A stretch of DNA of 64,000 nt from Phascolomyces articulosus (GCA_025677815.1 JAIXMP010000003.1:434001-498000); one strand, 5' to 3'. Shown: positions 23,701 to 36,300, counted from the stretch's first letter. Numbers and translations are program-made. The notes: generated from the sequence alone by a model not told the origin.

Positions 23701-26700
23701 AAAGACTCCTTACTTTGAAACTGTCAGTTCAAATTTCAAGTTGCAATTGACAAAGGATATTTATTCGAATGAATACGTAAGAGAGTATAATGATCAATTA
23801 CCCCATCTTCTTCTTATTCTTCTTCTTCTATGTACTCTTTTAATAAGGAGACCAAAGTATCCTACAATATATATATATTCATTTTAAACTTAACACAATA
23901 GATGTAAATCGTGTTTTTTTCTTTTCAACAGTGAGTATATAATACGATTGATTACAGGTTCGAAACAAACAAAGATATATCAAATGCAGCTGTTTCTCCT
24001 GCTTTTTTTTTTTGTTACTCTTTTTTTTCTCCTGCTGCCACCATCACCGCTTATTTATTTATAATGTTGTTTGAAGGGCTTATTTTTTATGTTGAAGCAT
24101 TAGTTACATGAATGTTTCACAGATATTTTGGTAGATCTTTATACCTTACCTCCATTCCACTCACATAATAATACATTTCAAGCCCTCCCCCCAATCCCAA
24201 CCCCTCACCTTCATCAACCATCATACATAATGTAGGTGCATTATCTACCACAGACCTTAGAACAAAAAATTTTTTCATTAGGGGAGGGGGATATTTATGC
24301 TATAGGTTTGGATTATTTTTCAAAGACAGAAGAAGGATATTGTAAAGATGAGAGAAACAGGACAGAGATCGAAAAACTATTATTAATGGAGAGAGAGAGA
24401 GAGAGATATCAATGAAGTAATCCTTTATGTGCATTGGCCTCCTTTCTTTCTATTTTCTTAAAAAGAAGAAAAAACTGTTGTCAAGCACCCATTTTGGAGA
24501 TTGGAATGTCGATAATGAGTGAAAAAAAGACAATGATTATATCCTCTACTCTTTCATACTAACTCCATTCATTACTAGCTAAAACCGAATTATTATAATA
24601 ACTAACCTCTCCCCCTCCCCCAAAAGAGAGTTTCCACGAGGTTAATAATAACAAATACTTACATATATAACAAGTTTTTATGACCAGTTTTTTTGTTCTT
24701 TATGAGGCTTTGCGATCTGTGCGACCATGATGCTGAATAGTAATAATAATAATAATAACAAAAAAAATCCTATTTGACTTGGCTCTTTTTTAATATGATG
24801 TGTAAGTTGTTACAAAAAGTATGGGGATAAATAATAATAATAAAAATAATATTTAAACCTCGAAAAAAAAACCTCCTGCATTAAAGTTAAACCCCTTGCA
24901 TCAAAAAAGTTGGCCTTATCATTTACTCACACCTTCAAAACCTCAATTCTCCTTTAACCTTTTTTTTTAAGAAATATGTAGAGTGTGTGAGAGTGCTGGA
25001 GTTATTGATCACACACACACTCTCTCTCTATCGCACACACTCAAAGCCAAGCCAACAAGATTTTCGATTGCCCTATATTATAACTCGTTCATTAGCACAA
25101 AAAAAACTAGGTTAATATTATATATATAATCTTTATTTTTCATATGTCAGCATCCTACTACTATTAATAATAATGGTTATAACACTAAAGCAGGATTTAG
25201 AAAGAAGCATTTTTAAAGTTAGGTGTAATATATAAATATAACAATTGCATTTTGTGACATATGCATAACAGTGAATGATGGAGTGCATAGCGGCGATGAT
25301 ATGGAGAGAAGAAAAATTCTATCACATTCTTGCTGTAATATGATGTCGCAAGTAAATGATATATTTTATAACTTGCTCGCATGAATACCCCAAATTATGT
25401 TAAACCCACAGACGGACGCACATATTATGCATTCTTTTTGGTCATTCCTGTAGTACTTATTCTTTCTTTGAGATAGTAATAATAATAATGAATTATTTCT
25501 TCCTCTTTCTTTACGTGCTTGTGATGGCATCACCTATTTGTATTATTCACCATTTTATATATAATAATCTGCAATGTAAAAAAAAATCATTATAGATAGC
25601 ATCCTAAAAGTAGGAAATAGATAGGGTTTTATAATAATGACGATACTTTCACTGTATGTATAAATGATGAATAACGCATTTTGGAACAAAACAAAAGCAG
25701 CATTTAATCTATTATTATTTCAATCATTTACTCTACATATCTCCATCACCCCCATCTTCGCTACGTACTCAACGAGAATCGTCAGTTTGGGGTGTCTAGA
25801 CCTTAAAGAGGATTAAATAGTTCATCAATTTAACTAAAATGATCTTGTATAATATTATTAATCAATATATTAGCGGACGACTGGATACACACACAAACAT
25901 TAAACAACATTTTTATGCATAACAATGTACAAACAGCATTCCCTTTTACCTGTTTAATTCAAACAGATGTAAAAAGAAATGTGACATGATTAGTTATTTG
26001 ACAAGAAAGAGAACAACTCATTCATGTACATACTAATTTTTCTATAAATAATTATTCATCATCCTTCAACATTCCTAACTACTGGGATAATACATAATCA
26101 TAAATTACTGTTTTACTATTATTAATATTAAACAGAAGACCGTTTGTATCTAAATAATACAAACTAGTTGTAGTAAACACTCTTGTTCTATCGTCTTTTT
26201 ATTTTACTCCTTATATTAATTATCTAATCTATATCATTGTATATTTATATATATATACTTTGATGACAAGAATGATGGGAATTTGGATAACTCCCTCCTC
26301 CTCATCCTCATCCTCCGTCGTCGCCGCCGTCCCTCGGAGTGTTCATTTTTTTTTATTAATAGCCATTAGAAAAAGAAAAATAGTAGGATTATTTTTGCTA
26401 CTCTTGTGTTCACGAGGTATGAATGTGTCCATACGTACATATCGACCAGAAGATGATACTTTTTTTTTGCATATGCATACTACTGCATTATATATTACGT
26501 ATTTCCCAATGATAGAAGATTATAGAATAAATTTTGTATATATTTGTAGTGTTTTGATACAGATAGAATGATAATGTGAAGCGTGTATCATCCATAAACA
26601 AAGTCCAAGGTAAAAAAAAAAAAGTGATTGTCGTGGCATTATAATAATAATAATAATGCTATAAACTGGTTCCTAAACTAACAAATTATCTAAATGATTG

Positions 26701-27506
26701 GATTGGTGATGAGAACCCGATTCTTTGGTACCAAACAAGAAATATTTTATAAAATAAATACCAATCAAGCAATCAGATAATATATTCATGCTCATCTATT
26801 GCATAAAACAAATGAAGAAGAATGTCGATCATCATTTATTTCAAATTAATATTTCATTTTATACTGGAACAACATGATACTTTCCTTTTGTAATGAATCA
26901 CAACAAATCACCAGCCACATCCTAATGTTATCTACACAAAAGATCTACAGCTCATGGCTGTTTGTATGTATAACACAGACTATATACTGTTGTTGTTTCA
27001 AATGAAGCACAGTAATAACAACAACTTGTTGATCATATCCTGTTATATTCACACAAATCTTTTTTTTTTTTGAAAAAGTGCTATCAATGCTTTATAACCA
27101 GCGTATGGATAGATAGAAAAAAATATTTAAACTATTTGTGTATGTATACGGGAATAATAATGATACTAATAAAAAGTATACCCTATTTTATAAATATGTA
27201 GAGACGTAGTGTTCATTATAAAGAAATTATTATCGAGGATGATATCAATTATTCTTCATTTATAACCGTGTATAATGATCAAACTATGAATGGATGAAGT
27301 TCAATGACGCGGATTAGATTTTTTTTTAAAAATATCAATACAACAACAACTATGGGTGTACCTGTTATTGTGTAGTTGAATTATGAAAAACGATTCCCCA
27401 TTTTCCGTACTTGCCTACATCCAAGTACATAATCACCATTATCCATCTATCTTGCAAGTGGCAATAGATTCATGCTATTTTATTTATTGGTAAAAACAAG
27501 TATAGA
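20713..27506. other. Long gene desert upstream of the grainyhead-type gene
   Basis: Nearly 7 kb with no supportable complete gene. It contains (TA)n and (TAA)n tracts (for example 20718-20734, 20753-20770, 23448-23471), GA-rich tracts (21476-21515, 24390-24407), a (CA/CT) tract near 25012-25028, and many A or T runs. A short open stretch at 26418-26571 is listed separately. The region next to 20712 is the promoter and possibly a long leader. The length is unusual compared with other gaps here. Confidence 0.55.
26418..26571 (+). pseudogene. Possible N-terminal fragment of a GNAT-like acetyltransferase
   Basis: Within a longer frame, the part from the methionine at 26418 reads MNVSIRTYRPEDDTFFLHMH and stays open to 26571 (51 codons). 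The IRTYRPED opening resembles the first strand of GNAT acetyltransferases, but the acetyl-CoA-binding motif is absent and the rest looks AT-driven. At best it is a relic. It could equally be a chance frame. Confidence 0.2.
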
Positions 27507-29625
27507 TAATGTTGGATGAACTAGTGGCATTGGCTATCCGGTAATGAGGAAATTATTTTCAGAATAGTGTCAACCAAAACGATAAGCATGGCTATATGAT
27601 ATAAAAAAGAGAAATAGATTCAAACGAAAAAAAAGGTGGCTCTTTTACCAGTACTATATTATTACTTTGATAGCCACCGTTCAACAAATGAAACCTGACT
27701 GTTGTACTATATTACAGCAACCAATAAGTCATTACCCCTCTTTTAATAATAATAGTATTGATCTTGGAATAACAAAAAACCTTCCAGAATTACAAAGACA
27801 TGTATCGAGCGATACTTGTTGTGGTGTGATTTACCAAATATTCAAGAGCATGCTACGATGAACATGGGAAATCCACTCTCATCTTTCTGGTCAACGTAAA
27901 TGACCTAGCTGGGATTTTTTGATTATAACAATTCAGGCCATGCGAGATCAAACGGGGACCATTGGTTTGGATACTTTTCATACTGTGACAAACCAAATGT
28001 TTCGAGTCGTGGCCTCTTTGAATGCGATTATTACACGTTATCCAATCCCTGTACAGTTTCGTAGTTTACCTGGATTATTAAATATATGGGATCAAAGAAA
28101 ACATTCTTATGATACCATTACTACTGCTAGAAATAAAAAGAAGAGGCGAGTTATTACTAATAGTAGTAGTAGTAGAGAAGATGACAAAAACACAAAAGAA
28201 AACCAACTTTCTCCTTCAGTGATTTATGGTGTGGATGGAGTCTCTTGTGAAGAGAATGGAAATGCAGAATCCAGCCAAAAAAATAAAAAGCGATGATCTG
28301 ATATTGATGAAAAACAACAATGGGATTTAATGAATCGTTGTAAACAATTTATTACCATGTCACCTTTTAGTTCTACTAGTACTCAACATATAGTGATGGT
28401 GAAGTGAAACATGATACTACCACTTCAGCAACACCAAGTGAAAAAAAAAGTCAAAAGAAAAAGACGTCATTATGTATATTCATATTGCCAATGAGTGCTA
28501 AAACACATTGATTGATTACATAGGTATAAACTCAGTAAAAAAGTGACGGGTCGTCGAGTTTTTGGTAAGCCGAGAAAGATATTTGGGGGGAAGTTATATA
28601 AGAAGAAAAAAAGGTGTGGGGGATGTTGTTGTGTGAAGTCATTGAACAAAATATTTACCTTTTGTTGTTGTTGTTATTATTTGTTATAGCTGTCCTTTTA
28701 AAATGATAATGATCATGACGATGATACTTGATTCACTTTTTTGACGCTGTGTTACCAAAACATCAACAACTTATTACAACATCAGCATAACGATTTATGG
28801 ACTTTCTCCAAAAGTCCGATCCCTTGGTACTTTGTATGACACAGTTCAGGTTTATCTTCAATTGATGAATCCATTGAAAGAATCGTTTGATCCTTAAAAA
28901 CATCATGATCATTGGTGATAATGTCTCGATCATGGGTTCCCATTATCTGATGGTTTTTGTTCTATCTTTCGGTAGGTGAAAAAAAAAAGATGGAAGGAGA
29001 TTTCTTTCTTTTTTTTCTTGTCCTATTTTCGATGAATGATAGATGACAATTATAATAATTAATTAAAAAAATGATGGATAAAGTCTTGGGTAGATGGATT
29101 TAACATTTTCATGTCCAAGTTGGTAAGATTATTTTCTTCTAGGCAATTCTTCTGATTGGAATAAAAAATCAGGCATTACCTTCTTTTGAAGAAGAAAACT
29201 ATCGGCATTACTAATTGTCAACGCCCTTATGTTGGTAGTTACAATATATGGTAGTGCTGAAGCACTCTGGGATGAAATCAAAGAACTTGAAAAGAACCCG
29301 AACGACGGTTGTACAAGTAGAAGAGTATGAGGTAACGATTTTTTGTTTCTTCTCGGTCATTTCGGGACCTGGGTCCGTTTTTTTTTTTTTTTTTTTTTTT
29401 TTGTGTTTGTGTTTCCATTTCACTAAAATAGTAACGTGAACTTTAAAAATTTTCGATTCGTCATGATGATGATGATGGTTCTTTTTTTTTTTTTTTTTTA
29501 CGTTATTATAAAAAAAAATATGATGTCTTTCAATTATTAACATTAGATAGAGTATAACAAGCACTTGCCAAGATTGGTCGATTTGTACATGGTCAACAAC
29601 AGCGATCACCAAGTCTCCATGAATA
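27507..29625 (+). pseudogene. Decayed multi-exon gene of unknown family
   Basis: Coding-like blocks run in one direction. A start exon 27507-27538 (MLDELVALAIR, then GTAATG) is followed by 27674-27861 with QPISHYPSFNNNSIDLGITK. A block from 27938 to 28296 has an upstream AG acceptor (AMRDQTGTIGLDTFHTVTNQ). After an in-frame TGA at 28294-28296 the same frame continues (SDIDEKQQWDLMNRCKQFIT) to 28407. A shifted frame follows (KKTSLCIFILPMSAKTH). Further pieces are near 28785-28897 (IYGLSPKVRSLGTLYDTVQV), 28919-28974, 29198-29330 (ALWDEIKELEKNPNDG) and 29560-29622 (QALAKIGRFVHGQQQRS). Splice-like signals border several. At least one premature stop and one frameshift are visible, so the copy looks inactive. 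I could not name the family. A real gene with sequencing errors remains possible. Confidence 0.5.
29378..29402 (+). repeat. 25-base poly(T) run
   Basis: An uninterrupted T run lies inside the decayed gene. A second, 18-base T run occurs nearby at about 29482-29499. On the plus strand these are not a poly(A) tail of this pseudogene, and the surrounding splice-like signals argue against a retrocopy. Confidence 0.8.
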
Positions 29626-31178
29626 ATTTATTTAATCGGTTTCGTCTATTGAACATACCATTTTTTTTTTAGTAACTCTCAAATGATCAAAAGTTGCGCC
29701 GCTATTCGCCTTTTTCTTTTTATTCGTCCCTCCTTCTTTTCTCTTTGTTTTTTTTAATGTCTTTCAATCATTATAATATTATTTGCTCTTTCTATTTTGA
29801 TAGATAAGTGTTATATAGAATGTTGTATCAGTTACAATTAAACATCAAGAATATTTACACTATAACCACTTGGACATCCTACTAGTATTATTATTATTAT
29901 TATTATTTCTGAAGGGGGAGAAACAAAAACAAATTGCTATTAAAAGTATCTTTTTTACTCATTTAAAAAATGGGTGATGCGTTATTTTATTATTATTATT
30001 CATAAACACTTTAAACAAGATGATAAACAAATTTAACAAAAAGTGTCAGGTCCGTGCCACTATCAAAGAAAAAGTGGTATATATATATATAATATGCAAG
30101 TCTAATTTTGATATATATATCATATATACTCTTAATAATAGTCATCATGATAATAACACACGAAAATTTAGCCCTTCTTGTTCTCACATTATATGAACTA
30201 TATCATTAAGAAATTTGTGTGGATTTTGTAAATTATATATAACAATAATAATTATGTACACTATCAGATGAGTGAATTGGGGGGAGAGGAGAAGAGAAGC
30301 GTAGTGGTATATATAAGGAGAGAGAAGTGTGTTAGAGTTTCATATTTTGGCTCTCATGACTAAAAAAAAAACTTCGGCTTACTTTCTTGTTCATCCCGAA
30401 GGTCTCAACTGGTTTATAAGTTTATATAAAAATGAAAGGAAATCCGAGCTTATTATTACATATATTTGTATATTATGATGGGACACAAGTATTTGTAATA
30501 AGATTGTTATGATGATTTTTAGCCCAACTTTATAGAATAAAATTAAGGAGTATGCGCTTCTTTGTTGACTCATGATATTTGAATACGACCTTTAACTTCT
30601 TCTTCTTGGTAGTAATCTCATCAAAAAAGATATATCATCTATTGTCAGATTTCAATGATTGCGCCGCTTTTTTTTTTACGTGGGTTCTTCATATAGAACA
30701 GAGATTATTGTTGGTATGAGAAACTAAAATGTTAGTAGTCATAGTAATAATAATATGGATTGGCACACAGGGCCAGCTGATGAGGAACCACGGCGAAGCC
30801 CGATGCTAAGTTTATTTCCAATATAGGGAATCAAAACCAACTTGTACAACGATAAGATGATGTCTTTTTTGCACTCTCTCTCTCTCGCTCTCATTTTCTT
30901 TTTTCTCTTCTTGCTTTTCCAGTTTGTTACTTTCCTTTCGTTGTAAAGCTTTTTTCTTTCTTTCTTTCTTTTTCTCATCTTTTTCAAACTTGTACATTTT
31001 ATTATTATTATTACTATTATTATTATATTTTCTCATCATATAGCATCACATATCACATCATCCTATTATCATCAACAACAACAACCGCAAGAAAACTCCA
31101 AATAATTTTTTTTCTGCCAAGAATCATATATCATCATCTTACAACAACAATAACAAACTTATCATATATCAAAAAACG
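29626..31178. other. Promoter side of the C2H2 gene
   Basis: No gene is supported. A short stretch at about 30755-30830 is richer in G and C than its surroundings and opens a small frame, but nothing is recognisable. The last 250 bases before 31179 are rich in CAA and ATC triplets and T-rich tracts, consistent with a long 5' leader of the zinc-finger gene. Confidence 0.5.
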
Positions 31179-33167
31179 ATGGTAGAAGGTTTCGAAAATC
31201 CAAAAGTAATCGATGAAGATTTTAATCATTCTTATACTTGGGATAATAATAAAATACTATCACCAGATACTTCATCGACTACACCTCATTTATTGAGATC
31301 TTCCATACCACCCCCAGCAACAACAGCTCAAGTCGTTTTAACCCCCACATCCTATACAACAGATCCAACGGTGGATCAACAACCGCAAGATTTCGAAAAT
31401 TTATTACTTCCTATGAATTCTTTACGTACTCAATATCAACGACAGATATCTTGTATTGATAATATGTCACTTGCTTTGGACAATCTTTTTCAACGTAGTT
31501 TTTTTGAACCATCATGGAGCGGAACGTCATCGGATCTGTCCGATGGAACTCAGCAACAACGAGGAGGTCAATTTCTACAACCACAACAGCAACCACCTCA
31601 CTATCCCACGCTATTACCATCTTCATCATCAATAACAACAATAGCGATCCCTGCAGCGAATGCCGCTCCGAGACATAATTCAACTCCCCCACATCAAGAA
31701 CCATTAATTCCAAATCATCATAATTTTACACCTCATGCAACAACATTTGATCCTAATCCTACCTATGGGCAAGGTCCCAGAAATACTACTACTAGTACTT
31801 TAGGAGGAAGCGGAGGCATTGTAGACAATACTTCTTCTTCCTGGTTGAACCATCATCATCATTATAGTAATACCAACGAACATATTAATAATACAACAAC
31901 TGCATACTCTCATCATTATCATTATCCTCCTACTTCTACAGTAGTAGGAGCAGGAACTGGTTCAAGTGGCGCCTCTACAGTATCAAGCAATTATTTACCA
32001 TCCCCTCCACCCAATACGACCACCACCAATGACAAACATCCGTCACAGTTTCATTCACATGACAGTGCGCTTTTTACAAGTTCCGGTGGTATGAGTAGTA
32101 GTAGTGATGGTGGCCATCATTTTTATGATGCTTTAGGAACAGGAGGATTATCACCTCCATCGAAACGAGCAAGACCTGATAGCCCATCTTTTATAGAAAG
32201 ACAATTGTCATCAAATTCATTGAATTCCAATTTCCAATATCATCATGCATCCTCCTCATCACCATTAGGGTATGATTATAATACGATTGAACAAGATCAA
32301 GCGCAGCCACGGATACCAAATGGGGAAAATAATAATAATGACCTATTTCCACCATTACAGGTGCATCCATCACCACCACAACAGAGTAGTCGACAACAAC
32401 AACAACGTCCTTCTCGTAGTAAACATCATCGACAATCCAAATCATCCTCATCTTCCTCCTCTTCATCTCCGTCATGGCAACAAGAACAACAACAGCTGCG
32501 CAACCGTACTAGTCGGCAAAGACATGTTGTACCAGTTACTAATAATAATCATTCTCACCATGGTGCAACAACAAGGAATAGTATCCGAAATCATCATTCC
32601 AGTGGGATGAACCAATCACCAATAGCATTACTACGACAGCAACAACAACAACAACAATCAGTTCCACAGCCGTCCTCCCCTTTATCACCCAACACTATGG
32701 ATCCAGAACAACATACCAATAATGAGGATAGACCCCATCATTGTACTCAATGTAACAAAGGATTTAATCGACAACAAGATTTAAAACGACATAAAAAATC
32801 AGTGCATGATAAACAATTTATTCATAAATGCTTTGTATGTCGTCGATCTTTTAGTCGTCGAGATTCTTTATTAAGGCATCAGAAAAAATGTCGTAATGAT
32901 CCATTGCTTTCTACATCTTCTCCATCCAACAACAACGATGTAGATAATCATAGTATACACAGTGGTAGTAGTCATAGTAGTCATTCGCATCATCATCATA
33001 ATAATAATAATAGCATTCATCGTCGTCCTTCATCATCATCATTATCTCATTTACCACCCCAACAACAACGTCGCAATATTGGCAGGCCATCTATCGTATC
33101 TTCTTCTTCATCCACACATCATTCAACAACAATCATGTCAAGACATCATTCTCTATTATATAATTAA
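31179..33167 (+). CDS. C2H2 zinc-finger transcription factor
   Basis: A single intronless frame of 662 codons. Most of the protein is low-complexity (Ser, Thr, Asn, His, Gln, Pro). Two tandem fingers lie near residues 520-571: HHCTQCNKGFNRQQDLKRHK with a second histidine after KKSV, then HKCFVCRRSFSRRDSLLRHQ closing with KKC. The second finger therefore ends in cysteine (C2HC) rather than histidine. A basic patch KRARP near 331 could be a nuclear localisation signal. Paired fingers late in a long disordered protein are common in fungal stress and developmental regulators such as Msn2-like factors, but the linker and finger residues do not allow a firm orthologue call. The gene faces away from the grainyhead-type gene across about 10 kb. 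Confidence 0.88.
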   Translation: MVEGFENPKVIDEDFNHSYTWDNNKILSPDTSSTTPHLLRSSIPPPATTAQVVLTPTSYTTDPTVDQQPQDFENLLLPMNSLRTQYQRQISCIDNMSLALDNLFQRSFFEPSWSGTSSDLSDGTQQQRGGQFLQPQQQPPHYPTLLPSSSSITTIAIPAANAAPRHNSTPPHQEPLIPNHHNFTPHATTFDPNPTYGQGPRNTTTSTLGGSGGIVDNTSSSWLNHHHHYSNTNEHINNTTTAYSHHYHYPPTSTVVGAGTGSSGASTVSSNYLPSPPPNTTTTNDKHPSQFHSHDSALFTSSGGMSSSSDGGHHFYDALGTGGLSPPSKRARPDSPSFIERQLSSNSLNSNFQYHHASSSSPLGYDYNTIEQDQAQPRIPNGENNNNDLFPPLQVHPSPPQQSSRQQQQRPSRSKHHRQSKSSSSSSSSSPSWQQEQQQLRNRTSRQRHVVPVTNNNHSHHGATTRNSIRNHHSSGMNQSPIALLRQQQQQQQSVPQPSSPLSPNTMDPEQHTNNEDRPHHCTQCNKGFNRQQDLKRHKKSVHDKQFIHKCFVCRRSFSRRDSLLRHQKKCRNDPLLSTSSPSNNNDVDNHSIHSGSSHSSHSHHHHNNNNSIHRRPSSSSLSHLPPQQQRRNIGRPSIVSSSSSTHHSTTIMSRHHSLLYN

Positions 33168-33565
33168 TTTTCCCTTTGAGTATATACTTTATATTATTAT
33201 TATTATTTCTTTTTTTTTTGTCATTCCACTACCCAAACAAACAAACATTCGCCATTTTTGATTATCTATTTTATTTTCTTCTTTTTTTGTCCTTTTTTTT
33301 TATTTTTTTTTCTTTTGTGTTTATTATTATTATTCTTCTATACATGAATAAATAACATCAATTGCACTTTTAACCCTATTCTTGTTACTTTCTTGAACAA
33401 ACTGTCATAAATATAATGTTCTGTATGCATGCTCATCCTTATTTTTGCATGGACAAAATAGGAATTAGATTGAAATGTAAACGAATATCACATGGTCCTC
33501 AAGTGAAGGATATATAGATGATCCCTGTTTTCGGGAAGTTGAATTGCTGAGTTCTCTCTCTCTCA

Positions 33566-33636
<71 letters not shown>

Positions 33637-34358
33637 ACAAGCAATATCATTTTTTTTTCAATGGCGTAAAAGAAATTCTCGGCGTTTTTGCTTTATTGAT
33701 GAGAGTGTGAGAAAAAAGAAATCACGATGCTAATCGGAACGAGCCTTTTTGATTTGTCTTTTTGCCTAATCTGTGCTTGATTGCATTATAGACAAATAAA
33801 AAAAAAGCTTACCAACAATTCTTTCTCGCGTGCTAATGGGGTCACAACATCATTTTAATCATTCATATCATGGCGACGGTGCCACGTCGTTGTTTCTTCT
33901 TTTTGTCAGTCATGTTCTTTTCAATTTCCTTATTTTACACATGAAATTTCATACAAAATAAATTTATAAGATGCAATTGTACTAAATAGACATTCCATGG
34001 CTAAAAGTTTCATGTTTTATAGCTTTATTCACATTCTATTTTCTTTTCCTTTTTTTTTTTGTATGTTATCATATGACATGGGCTATCAGACTTTTTTTTT
34101 ACGTACTAAACAAAAAACAGGGTATAAAGCCACGTGTATCCATCAATTGATAAAAAAAAAATAAAACCAAGCCCAACAATATCAATAGAAAAATGATGGG
34201 CTTTTTTTTTCTTCTTTGGCGTATAATAATATATAGATAGGATAAATGTGTATATGAGAAAATACCAGAAGAAGAAAAAAAAGGGAAATCCGGGGTACAT
34301 TCTATTTTTTTATACAGAAAATAACAAATAACAATTTTATTTATAATATCACATATAT
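33168..34358. other. Intergenic region between convergent C2H2 and ADE1 genes
   Basis: No gene is seen. The region contains the 3' flank of the zinc-finger gene, several T runs, a compound CT/CA microsatellite, and the 3' flank of ADE1. Confidence 0.6.
33553..33639. repeat. Compound (CT)n-(CA)n microsatellite
   Basis: A nearly pure CT tract (interrupted by CA and CG near 33564-33570) runs into about 14 CA units from 33612 to 33639. It is intergenic. Confidence 0.95.
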
Positions 34359-35718
34359 TTACAATTGAATATCTTTGTTAGTAAGCATATGATATGCTTC
34401 CTTATACTTTTCCAATGTGTTTGAGATAACGTCAGCTGGAAGTTCAATGGATGTCTTTTTATCAAAGCCAATCGATTCAAGGTAATTACGAACAAACTGC
34501 TTATCAAAACTTTCTTGTCCACGACCTGCTTCATGTTTGCTGGCGGGCCAGAATCGGGAAGAGTCTTTTTCGTTGATTTTTTTTGGGGGGGGGATGGATG
34601 GATTTGGAAAATAAAAAAAAGTGAATATCGATCATCTCTTTCCCTCAAACTACCAACTACCCTTGTATATATATTTTTTACTATCTCTCTTGCCATATTA
34701 ATATATTTTGATATATATATATATATATCAAACTTACCAGGAGTCAATACTTCATCTACCAAGACTAAATTATCGTTTTCATCTAAACCAAATTCAAATT
34801 TGGTATCGGCAATAATAATGCCCTTCTTGGCAGCATATTCACTGGCCTTGGTATACAATGCAATGGCAGCATTGGTGATTTTATCCGCTAATTCTTGACT
34901 ACCAAGAATTTCAACCATTTTGGAAGGATGGATATTTTCATCTATATATATATTGGAAGATACTTCGTTTAGCCATATGGTGTCTCTCTCCTATAACACG
35001 CTTTATATAATACAATCCTCCCCTCCCAAAACATATCCCACTATAGTATAAATTATAGTTACCATGGTCACCTATTTCAGCCTTGGTGCTTGGAGTGAAA
35101 AGAACAGTGGGCAACTTTTCGCTTTCAACCAAACCTTTGGGAAGTTCAATATCACAAATAGTACCCTTCTTTTTATATTCAGCCCATCCTGAACCAGTAA
35201 TATATCCACGAACAATAGCTTCAATAGGCAAGACACGCATCTTCTTTACCAAAATGGAACGTCCTTCCAATTGATCACGATACTTTTGGATATGAGCAGG
35301 CATCTTGTCGAAATCAGCCGTAATAAGATGGTTGGGTAATACATCTTTTAATAAATCGAACCAGAAGAGAGATACTTCGGTCAACACTTTGCCTTTGCCG
35401 GGAATGGGCTACGTGGTATAAATTTTGTTATGAGTATAAAAAATATTCATTGTTGTTCATGTCCCTTTTATACTGGTTTTTTTTTTTAAAAAAAAAATAA
35501 TACGTCATTTACATTGGTCATGATCACATCGAATGCACTGATACGGTCAGTTGCAACAAATAATAATGATTTCTCGTCGACTTCATACAAGTCGCGCACT
35601 TTACCGCGTGCAATAAGTTTCAAATCGGGACATTCACTAAAAATATATAATGTCATTAATATATTAGTGTTCTTTCCCATTGTTCTTTCATTTCACCTTA
35701 CCTTGATAAAAGTGCCAT
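34359..35718 (-). CDS. ADE1: Phosphoribosylaminoimidazole-succinocarboxamide synthase
   Basis: Exons 35702-35718, 35513-35636, 35063-35408, 34738-34941 and 34359-34564 join in phase to 298 residues, close to yeast Ade1. Diagnostic blocks are [50 protein letters not shown] (catalytic and substrate region), [20 protein letters not shown] and VDEVLTPDSSRFWP. The enzyme joins aspartate to CAIR using ATP to make SAICAR, the seventh step of de novo purine synthesis in the cytosol. The first exon codes only five residues and two bases of the sixth. A TGAGTCA element lies about 150 bases upstream of the start codon. The longer frame reading through the 34738 donor is intron sequence and was not used. 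Confidence 0.97.
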
Positions 35719-35864
35719 TGTTTTATGCAAAATAAATAAATAAAATAGAACGGAGTAAAAAAGAGGTAGAAGGGGAAAGATTTATTTGATCCCCCATCTT
35801 GTCAAAAAAAAGGCGCGTATACATTATGTGCGGGAAAAAAAAGCCACACGAAATTTTGCATGGA

Positions 35865-35871
35865 TGAGTCA
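35865..35871. promoter_or_regulatory. Gcn4/AP-1-type site upstream of ADE1
   Basis: TGAGTCA, a perfect Gcn4/CPC1 bZIP consensus, lies about 147 bases before the ADE1 start. Purine genes in yeast are activated through Gcn4 and Bas1 elements containing TGACTC, so the position is plausible. Binding is inferred only. Confidence 0.4.
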
Positions 35872-36257
35872 ATCCATTCAGTCATGACATCTTTTTTCTA
35901 TGCATATTTAGTTCCCCCCTTCATTGAATGATCAGCAAATGTCATAGTCGCTAGGAATGGTTATAAATCCAATAATATGGTTTGACATTTAAATTATACT
36001 GTTTTCTATTATAAATACTTGTCAAATTTTTTTAAATATTTTGTGAGACACTATTTTTTTTTAATAAGGTGGATGATTTTAAGGGGTTACTTTTGGTGTA
36101 TATAAAAAACACCACACGAATATATATATAATACATTTTCTTGTCATTTGATATCAAGGGAACAATATGATTTTATAATGTTTTGATGTTTGAATTCAGT
36201 AGGATAAAAGCAAACTGTGAAATATAAAAAATTGTAATAGATGAAAATACGTATATT

Positions 36258-36300
<43 letters not shown>
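36258..36300. repeat. (GTA)n triplet microsatellite
   Basis: About 14 uninterrupted GTA units, followed by imperfect GGA and GTA units to about 36324. It is not in a credible reading frame. Confidence 0.95.

Noticed and set aside
30765..30810. Hammerhead-ribozyme-like string CTGATGAG ... CGAA
   Set aside because: The segment between the two core motifs cannot form a proper stem II, and the second core reads GAAG rather than GAAA.
31411..32475. Minus-strand frames over the zinc-finger gene
   Set aside because: They are Val/Met-rich shadows of His, Asn and Ser codon repeats in the real gene.
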